This document shows positions 61,737 to 64,000 of a DNA stretch of 64,000 bases, one piece after another. The position numbers and the translations under genes were made by a program. Position 1 is the stretch's first letter, and each line of letters opens with the position of its first letter. Below the pieces are notes generated by a model. That model ran no database searches and was not told the DNA's origin. It saw only the letters and a program-made list of their open reading frames with translations. This DNA is from Marisa cornuarietis (Eukaryota; Mollusca; Gastropoda; Architaenioglossa; Ampullariidae). The DNA lies in assembly GCA_004794655.1 (NCBI GenBank), contig SMMW01000001.1, positions 5,353,501-5,417,500 of the forward strand. The letters are read 5' to 3'.

Positions 61737-64000
61737 CTATGCTAACTTACCTTCTATGAAGAAATTTTCTGTGAACATACCCAGCTACTTACCCACATGC
61801 GAATATGTTAGTCTGTTATTATTACTTACTTGTCTGTATAGGTGTTTCTCCCTCCGTCTTTGGTATTCTGTTCGTGTCTCCTACTTGTCTTAAGCCCCGA
61901 GAGCATACTCCTTCGTGAGCGTGATTGTGCGCTATATAGATCACACGTTTATTATTAGTTAACCATTTACATTTTGAAACAGATAATGATGATGATAGAA
62001 GAACAAAAGGAAAGCTTCTAAATATATATATATATATATAAACTGTGCTTATAAAGCGAAGGAAGACGGCGATGGCCCCAGGTAACTAGGCGCAGAGATG
62101 AAGTTTGTTCAAAGGACACGATCTATAATTAACTGCAGCAGAGGAAAAAGCCGGAGGTGGGTAGGGGAGGCTGGACTATACGAGTACGCTGACAAATGTA
62201 ACGAAGGTTTAACGTCATTAGCACGTGTTTAATTGTTTGTACGCTGTGTATGCGTGCGTGCACGTGTGGGTGTGTGTGTGGGTGTGTGTGCGCACGCGCT
62301 CGTGCCAACTCATTTTTGGCGTCCAGTGCTGACCAAAGGCCAAGCTATGACGGACTACTATCGACTACTCAACCGACAAGGCGGCTACGTGTGGATCCAG
62401 ACCTGCGCCACGACGCTTCTCAACGGCAAAAACGCCGACGATCAGAACATCCTGTCTATCAACTACGTCCTAAGGTCAGGGGTCCAATCATACCGACACT
62501 GCCGGCGTGACTGTTTAGTGTTAAGGGCCTTCTACACGAGACACATATTGTCTGATAATTATCGGTCACCAATTTATTTTAAATCTAATCAACAGTTTAA
62601 CTTTGTTGCAGCGTATAATAGTCATTGTTTTGCTGTTTTAGTTTACACTTTCAGCCGTGACGTCTGAAGCAGTGACGTCTGCAACTTTTCACCTGTAGTG
62701 TCTGTAATGTTTAGGCAATGTTGTACCTGTAATATCTGTAATTATAAGCAATAAGTGCTTTAGCGATAATGTCTGTAGCGTTTTAGCTGTAATATCAGTA
62801 TTGTTTTGCTGTAATGTCACTATGTGACTACTCTGGTGGCAAAGCCGCTCTGATAATGTCGTCTGCTTACAGTGCGCCGGTGTGTCACGATCTCGGCTTT
62901 CCGCCCAGGTTATCATTCCAAGCTTACACTGCGCATGTGCAGGCCCCCAACAGATGCAAATGCGCTAATTGTTTTTAATGCCGAAAGTCGTAAGCTACTG
63001 CAATAAAATCGTATGCTCTGTAAACAGCCATCGGAAAGTTTAGCTTCCAAGCGGAAGCGACGATGTTGCAACTGTTGCCGGCCTGGGCATGCGCACTGCG
63101 CATAGTCAGTTGGGAGTTATTCTCTGGGCGCAAAGTGCTGGAGATTGTGACGTCAGCAGTCTGGCCGGTCATTAGCACAGCGAGGTGTGTGACGTGTGGA
63201 TGTCTGGCTGCTTGCAGTGGTGTGGAGAAAGGCAGCAGCGTGATGAACATGTGGCAGATGTGTGGCGAAGTGTCTCCGGCACAGCCCCGCTCCTCCAGCC
63301 CAGCAAATGCCTCTCTCAACCAGGGACAGAGTTCGGGTAAAGACCGGGGATCGTTGACAGACAAAGGTGAGAATCAGACCACGCTGAAGACAGTATAAAA
63401 CGTCTGGGTTTTTTTCCCCAGGTCATTTCAAGTTAGGCTTGGTAAATAATGGTACTGTCCTAGTCATAGAAAGAACAAGATATAAAAAAACCCATTGTGT
63501 ACATGTACTTGGTTGTCCCCTTAATTTCGGGGGGTGAGTCTGGTGTGGCACGGGTGGCAGTGAAACAGTGAGATTAGTATGACATACCTGCGCCGTGCAA
63601 TAACAGAAGAGGTTTTGTTATACAATATATGCATGTTCATCTCAAGTGGTGTGTGTGGTGCGAGAGGGAGACAAAACATTACTAGACAATCAGTCCATGG
63701 CGAGGTGGGAAAAGGTATTGGACCCTAATGTAACATCACCCACAAGCACTAAGCGTCCGTGTAAAGGGTTCTGATATCGTCTGCAGCATATGTAGGTAGT
63801 ACACTTTAGGCTGTAGCAGCACATACTGCTAATTATAGAATAATCTCTTCGTAGCTTTTTTTCATTAGCGTACTGACCGTAACATCATTCCCCTTTCTCT
63901 CTTTCTCTAATCACAGAGAAGACAAAGGGAAGTAACCTCCAGAATAAAGACAGCGCCAGCAACAAAGGGCCTCAATCCAGCCAAAAGATTTTCTCCACGA
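34862..64000 (+). CDS. trh: bHLH-PAS transcription factor of the NPAS1/NPAS3/Trachealess group; 11 coding exons, 5' and 3' incomplete
   Basis: This is the only gene I can support. Eleven exons joined at GT-AG junctions give 464 continuous codons, with matching phases at all ten junctions. Order of parts: basic region and helix-loop-helix (window residues about 2-55), linker, PAS-A (about 97-280, interrupted by a Ser/Gly-rich loop), PAS-B (about 285-388), then a polar low-complexity region. Diagnostic motifs are [55 protein letters not shown] and [11 protein letters not shown]. The family acts in the nucleus as a heterodimer with ARNT/Tango and binds E-box-like (ACGTG) sites; in flies it directs tracheal and salivary duct fate and in vertebrates neural development. 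Single-minded and HIF proteins are less likely, because the bHLH and PAS-A motifs match the Trachealess/NPAS3 pattern. The start codon and the C-terminus are not in the assembled part. NPAS1 versus NPAS3 cannot be separated in an invertebrate. Confidence 0.94.
37748..37850 (+). repeat. Tandem duplication, about 52 bp
   Basis: ACTGTGTATTGAAAGACATA...GAGTGATAGAGTATTTGAG is followed directly by ACTGTGCATTGAAAGATAAT...GAGTGATAGATTATTTGAG. Confidence 0.8.
38243..38288 (+). repeat. Tandem duplication, about 23 bp
   Basis: CATGATATAAAGAAAATAAT and CATAATATAAAGAAAATAAT follow each other, separated by TTGGT. Confidence 0.75.
39204..39244 (+). repeat. GTGC/TG-rich repeat
   Basis: (TGCG)n grading into (TG)n. 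Confidence 0.8.
39245..39760. promoter_or_regulatory. Candidate conserved non-coding block in intron 1
   Basis: This repeat-free, balanced-composition block differs from the AT-rich intron around it. It contains GCGCTTTATTAATTCC, GGGCGATCAGCAGG and CAATAAATGTCACATC, resembling clustered homeodomain and other factor sites. It has no coding frame compatible with the gene. Confidence 0.3.
40614..40693 (+). CDS. trh: Exon: linker between bHLH and PAS-A (27 residues)
   Basis: This exon is short and easily missed. It is preceded by CATCAGCAG and followed by GTAAGT. Reading from 40614 gives two bases that complete the split codon, then 26 codons containing [17 protein letters not shown] and HGTHILQ. 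The family has a similar linker: a basic RRR stretch, a hydrophobic LDLFE or IEVFE motif, then HILQ leading into SLDGF in the next exon. It ends in phase 0, matching the next acceptor. The acceptor is a tandem NAGNAG, so 40617 is an alternative start that keeps the frame and removes one residue. Confidence 0.93.
41140..41330. promoter_or_regulatory. Candidate regulatory block with octamer-like site
   Basis: CTCATCTGCATATTGATGAC (octamer/POU-like), CACTTTATGGCACGCGG, AACAATTGTCAG (Sox/E-box-like) and GTGATTACGTAG lie within 150 bp of non-repetitive sequence. Confidence 0.3.
41745..41880 (+). repeat. Polypurine tract followed by GGT/GGGT repeat
   Basis: A-rich polypurine sequence at 41745-41839, then (GGT)8 and (GGGT)3. 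The long minus-strand frame here (Phe/Pro/Thr-rich) is a repeat artefact. Confidence 0.85.
42180..42380. promoter_or_regulatory. Candidate regulatory block with homeodomain-like sites and small inverted repeat
   Basis: CTTTGATTGATCGTCTC and CCTAATTAGACCAATAATCA with GATGAATTAATTTC resemble homeodomain/PBC and CCAAT-type sites. A perfect CGTCTC-GCTG-GAGACG hairpin lies at about 42239-42255. Confidence 0.3.
46624..46870 (-). mobile_element. Retroelement 3' tail with ATT repeat
   Basis: Reading the minus strand, AAGCACTCTGAGC and GGCGCTATACAAAT lead into (TTA)n. GCGCTATA followed by an ATT repeat is a common 3' end of molluscan CR1/L2-like LINEs and their SINEs. The inner limit near 46870 is approximate. 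Confidence 0.5.
47060..47690 (+). repeat. Duplicated intronic element, copy 1
   Basis: About 550 bp is collinear with 50505-51060. Shared anchors include TGTGTGACTGAAACTAT, TTTATGACTGACCTAGAG, CTTGTGAGACCAACGCAT / TATAAATAC.CGAGAGACCTT, CCTGCGCTTTA, TTATAAACGTT and TGAAAGGACTGTAC. It contains internal degenerate units built on TGTTATAxACCTAxxACTATTTCGxTG. It does not resemble a protein-coding transposon. Its last 95 bp recur inverted at 51254-51346. Confidence 0.8.
48292..48312 (+). repeat. TA microsatellite
   Basis: (TA)n. Similar short TA runs occur at 3857-3870, 8031-8050, 15697-15716, 28935-28948 and 62022-62041. Confidence 0.9.
48519..48582 (+). repeat. TTTG tandem repeat followed by GATT repeat
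   Basis: (TTTG)n from 48522, then (GATT)n from 48549. Confidence 0.9.
50228..50317 (+). CDS. trh: Exon: first part of PAS-A
   Basis: The exon is preceded by CTTATTGCAG and followed by GTGAGT, with exactly 30 codons in phase 0-0. It encodes SLDGFAFIL followed by [18 protein letters not shown]. This is the N-terminal beta-strand and helix portion of PAS-A and is almost invariant in Trachealess and NPAS3 proteins. Being symmetric and in frame it could be skipped without a frameshift, but that would delete the PAS-A core strands. Confidence 0.95.
50505..51060 (+). repeat. Duplicated intronic element, copy 2
   Basis: Same order and orientation as copy 1, with many substitutions and small indels. 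At its 5' end it has three degenerate units of about 43 bp (TGTTATAGACCTAGTACTAT-like). It begins about 190 bp after the first PAS-A exon. Both copies lie in introns of the bHLH-PAS gene on either side of that exon. Confidence 0.8.
51254..51400 (-). repeat. Inverted copy of the 3' end of the duplicated element
   Basis: The reverse complement of 47581-47676 matches 51254-51346 closely (TTGAAAGCAAG...CGCTTAGCACTGAGGG...TTCCGA.GC.G.TCCCTTCAC). A second, shorter repeat of TTCCGAA..TGTTCCCTT..  follows at 51357-51400. Confidence 0.75.
52130..53160. promoter_or_regulatory. Large GC-richer non-coding block in the PAS-A intron
   Basis: From the CCGCGGGTACCCGTATGACC start to CCTGTCAGCGGTAATTCAAG there are no microsatellites or transposon signs. 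The composition is distinct and there are several AATTAATTG/CGATTAAT-like motifs (e.g. 52168, 52910). The 120-codon frame at 52790-53152 has no family resemblance, so it is not called coding. Confidence 0.3.
54214..54750 (+). mobile_element. LINE remnant (CR1/L2-like), RT C-terminus and 3' end
   Basis: The frame at 54290-54510 reads [20 protein letters not shown], then [10 protein letters not shown], then [20 protein letters not shown]. This is the usual C-terminal block of CR1/L2-type reverse transcriptases (family sequences have ..HGLAP.YL..LL.PY.P.R.LRS). A second piece at 54711-54748 ([11 protein letters not shown]) resembles the end of the 3' region. There is no intact ORF and the 5' part is absent. 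It lies in sense orientation in an intron of the bHLH-PAS gene. Confidence 0.78.
56813..56985 (+). repeat. Near-duplicated 50-bp sequence around a TG/TA microsatellite
   Basis: AGAACACTTTAAATATTTAG followed by GTCTTTGTTGATTTTTATGTA (56825-56866) is repeated at 56940-56982 as AGAACACTTTAAATAAATAG...ACTTTGTTGATATTTAAGTA. Between them lie (GT)n at 56900-56918 and (TA)n at 56919-56932. Confidence 0.7.
57157..57247 (+). CDS. trh: Exon: PAS-A continuation
   Basis: The acceptor is TTTGTAAAG and the donor GTGAGT. It encodes [20 protein letters not shown] and then [10 protein letters not shown], ending one base into a glycine codon. GSSIFDYVH and the DH.E.A..LG pattern are typical of the PAS-A helices in this subgroup, so the exon follows directly on YLGLSQ of the previous one. 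The polypyrimidine tract (about 57132-57150) is moderate. Phase 0 at the start and phase 1 at the end. Confidence 0.94.
57248..57529 (+). other. trh: Intron before the PAS-A loop exon (282 bp)
   Basis: GTGAGT donor, TTACGTTAG acceptor, phase 1. The 3' end has little pyrimidine enrichment, which suggests a weak acceptor. Confidence 0.8.
57530..57631 (+). CDS. trh: Exon: Ser/Gly-rich loop inserted in PAS-A, symmetric phase 1-1
   Basis: The acceptor is ACGTTAG and the donor GTTAGT. It is 102 bases long, adding 34 residues, and encodes a low-complexity stretch starting [17 protein letters not shown] and ending MTPPGHDLR. In Trachealess and NPAS3 this position between the LGL helix and the DRSFC motif is also a variable Ser/Gly-rich loop of very different length. 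Both flanking introns are phase 1, so skipping it leaves the frame intact. The exact sequence is not a recognisable motif; S/T-P pairs could be kinase sites (inference). Confidence 0.88.
57632..57942 (+). other. trh: Intron after the PAS-A loop exon (311 bp)
   Basis: GTTAGT donor and TTGCTTGGCAG acceptor, phase 1. AT-rich, with no other feature. Confidence 0.82.
57943..58052 (+). CDS. trh: Exon: PAS-A with the [15 protein letters not shown] motif
   Basis: The acceptor is GCTTGGCAG and the donor GTTAGT. The exon starts with two bases completing a glycine codon, then 36 codons ending in phase 0. It encodes [19 protein letters not shown] and then [17 protein letters not shown]. The core [14 protein letters not shown]...KSSGY is a signature of the NPAS1/NPAS3/Trachealess PAS-A domain. 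The preceding NPNPKKG belongs to the variable loop. Confidence 0.95.
58053..58748 (+). other. trh: Intron between RSFC exon and PAS-A/PAS-B exon (696 bp)
   Basis: GTTAGT donor and ATTTCAG acceptor, phase 0. T-rich sequence at 58200-58560; nothing else seen. Confidence 0.85.
58749..58942 (+). CDS. trh: Exon: end of PAS-A and start of PAS-B
   Basis: The acceptor is GCATTTCAG and the donor GTGAGT. It has 64 codons plus two bases. It begins [20 protein letters not shown], then has [20 protein letters not shown], then [17 protein letters not shown]. The VAIALPPP motif closes PAS-A in this family, and the F.TR...D...  CE. pattern is the first strand pair of PAS-B. The segment between LRPQ and LGLVG is less conserved than in the fly protein, with no stop or frameshift. 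Confidence 0.95.
58943..61373 (+). other. trh: Intron within PAS-B (2.4 kb)
   Basis: GTGAGT donor and TCTTCTCAG acceptor, phase 2. It contains a minus-strand retroelement tail (59402-59660). The rest is AT-rich, with a poly-T run at about 61066-61082. Confidence 0.85.
59402..59660 (-). mobile_element. Retroelement 3' tail with short ATT repeat
   Basis: On the minus strand, GTAAGCGCTTTGAATCCGCC and GACGCTCTATAAATACACAT lead into a short (TTA)n tract at 59405-59411. It has the same general organisation as 46624-46870 but a different sequence. The inner boundary is uncertain. Confidence 0.45.
61374..61480 (+). CDS. trh: Exon: PAS-B first half
   Basis: The acceptor is TCTTCTCAG and the donor GTCAGT. 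One base completes a leucine codon, followed by 35 codons and one trailing base. It encodes [20 protein letters not shown], then [15 protein letters not shown]. The SD..D...ED...  SLY..CHA.D...LR..H pattern fits PAS-B of Trachealess. The usual acidic residue after CHA is a glycine here, a small departure from family sequences I recall. Confidence 0.95.
61697..61736 (+). repeat. TTG microsatellite, 13 units
   Basis: A perfect (TTG)n run in the PAS-B intron. Confidence 0.95.
61865..61960 (+). mobile_element. Retroelement 3' tail fragment
   Basis: AAGCCCCGAGAGCATACTCC and GTGCGCTATATAGATCACAC run into TTTATTATTAG. The pattern again is GCGCTATA plus an ATT tail, in plus orientation. Where it begins is not clear; it may start after the TTG repeat at 61736. 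Confidence 0.45.
62250..62302 (+). repeat. TG/CG-rich repeat before a splice acceptor
   Basis: GTGCGTGCACGTG followed by (TG)n and GTGCGCACGC, ending about 25 bp before the acceptor of the second PAS-B exon. Confidence 0.8.
62327..62474 (+). CDS. trh: Exon: PAS-B second half
   Basis: The acceptor is GCGTCCAG and the donor GTCAGG, a weaker donor. It encodes [18 protein letters not shown], then [19 protein letters not shown], then NILSINYVL. The KGQ...YYR...  GGY.W.QT.AT pattern and the NYVLS ending are classical for PAS-B in this group. The final serine codon is split with the next exon. Just upstream, 62250-62310 is a TG/CG-rich repeat inside the intron, so the short polypyrimidine tract is unusual. 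Confidence 0.95.
62475..63217 (+). other. trh: Intron after PAS-B (743 bp)
   Basis: GTCAGG donor and CTTGCAG acceptor, phase 2. At 62650-62830 there is a degenerate short repeat (TGTAATGTCTGTAGTGTTT-like, roughly 25-35 bp). Confidence 0.8.
63218..63366 (+). CDS. trh: Exon: C-terminal region after PAS-B
   Basis: The acceptor is CTGCTTGCAG and the donor GTGAGA. It supplies the base that completes the serine of NYVLS, then 49 codons starting [18 protein letters not shown] and continuing Ser/Pro/Gln-rich to GSLTDK, ending one base into a codon. The region after PAS-B is poorly conserved in the family, so support comes from splice signals, phase agreement on both sides and an open frame. It is not supported by a recognised motif. 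Confidence 0.82.
63367..63916 (+). other. trh: Intron in the C-terminal coding region (550 bp)
   Basis: GTGAGA donor, CT-rich tract and TCACAG acceptor, phase 1. No other feature seen. Confidence 0.78.
63917..64000 (+). CDS. trh: Exon (partial, runs off the window): C-terminal region, Lys/Ser/Asn-rich
   Basis: The acceptor TTTCTCTAATCACAG follows a CT-rich tract. Two bases complete a glutamate codon, then 27 open codons run to the edge, including [17 protein letters not shown]. No motif is recognisable. NPAS3 has a similarly polar, Lys/Ser-rich stretch after PAS-B. The call rests on phase agreement and the acceptor. The exon may end soon after the edge or be the long last exon. Confidence 0.78.

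Larger units (their letters stand above)
61481..62326 (+). other. trh: Intron within PAS-B (846 bp), partly made of repeats
   Basis: GTCAGT donor and CCAG acceptor, phase 1. It contains a TTG microsatellite (61697-61736), a retroelement tail (61865-61960), a TA repeat (62022-62041) and a TG-rich tract (62250-62300) directly before the acceptor. Confidence 0.85.

Overview
The window is eukaryotic nuclear DNA from an animal, most likely a mollusc or another lophotrochozoan. Evidence for this: coding sequence occurs only as short exons with GT-AG introns, long stretches are AT-leaning and non-coding, microsatellites are abundant, and there are decayed non-LTR retrotransposon fragments and tRNA-derived SINE-like pieces. 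The phylum is inferred from the look of the repeats and the protein. No operons, CRISPR arrays or prokaryotic features are present.

One gene is well supported. It is a plus-strand bHLH-PAS transcription factor of the NPAS1/NPAS3/Trachealess group, entering at the bHLH exon (34862-35100) and still open at the right edge (64000). I assembled eleven coding exons by hand: 34862-35100, 40614-40693, 50228-50317, 57157-57247, 57530-57631, 57943-58052, 58749-58942, 61374-61480, 62327-62474, 63218-63366 and 63917-64000+. All splice phases agree and give 464 uninterrupted codons. They cover the bHLH, PAS-A, PAS-B and the start of the C-terminal region. Two of these exons (40614-40693 and 63917-64000) are too short to show up as ordinary ORFs. 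The N-terminal exon or exons before 34862 were not found. The C-terminus lies beyond the window.

Layout: 1-34861 holds no recognisable protein-coding gene. It contains minisatellites (26-bp, 30-bp and 46-bp units), long GAT and TG microsatellites, a minus-strand RTE-like LINE remnant (20076-21131), a plus-strand RTE-like remnant with a GAT tail (28597-29460), SINE-like pieces, and a GC-richer island (about 21550-23520) that could be a promoter region. It could equally be the 5' intron or upstream regulatory territory of the bHLH-PAS gene. From 34862 rightward everything lies in that gene. Its first three introns are long (5.5, 9.5 and 6.8 kb). They hold blocks of non-repetitive, homeobox-site-like sequence that may be regulatory, plus a duplicated element of about 550 bp flanking the first PAS exon. 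The remaining introns are 0.3-2.4 kb.

By family knowledge the product would dimerise with ARNT/Tango through bHLH and PAS and regulate developmental genes in the nucleus. I found no convincing new biological system. The most useful second looks are a symmetric, in-frame skippable exon in the PAS-A loop, a tandem NAGNAG acceptor, the duplicated intronic element, and candidate conserved non-coding blocks.
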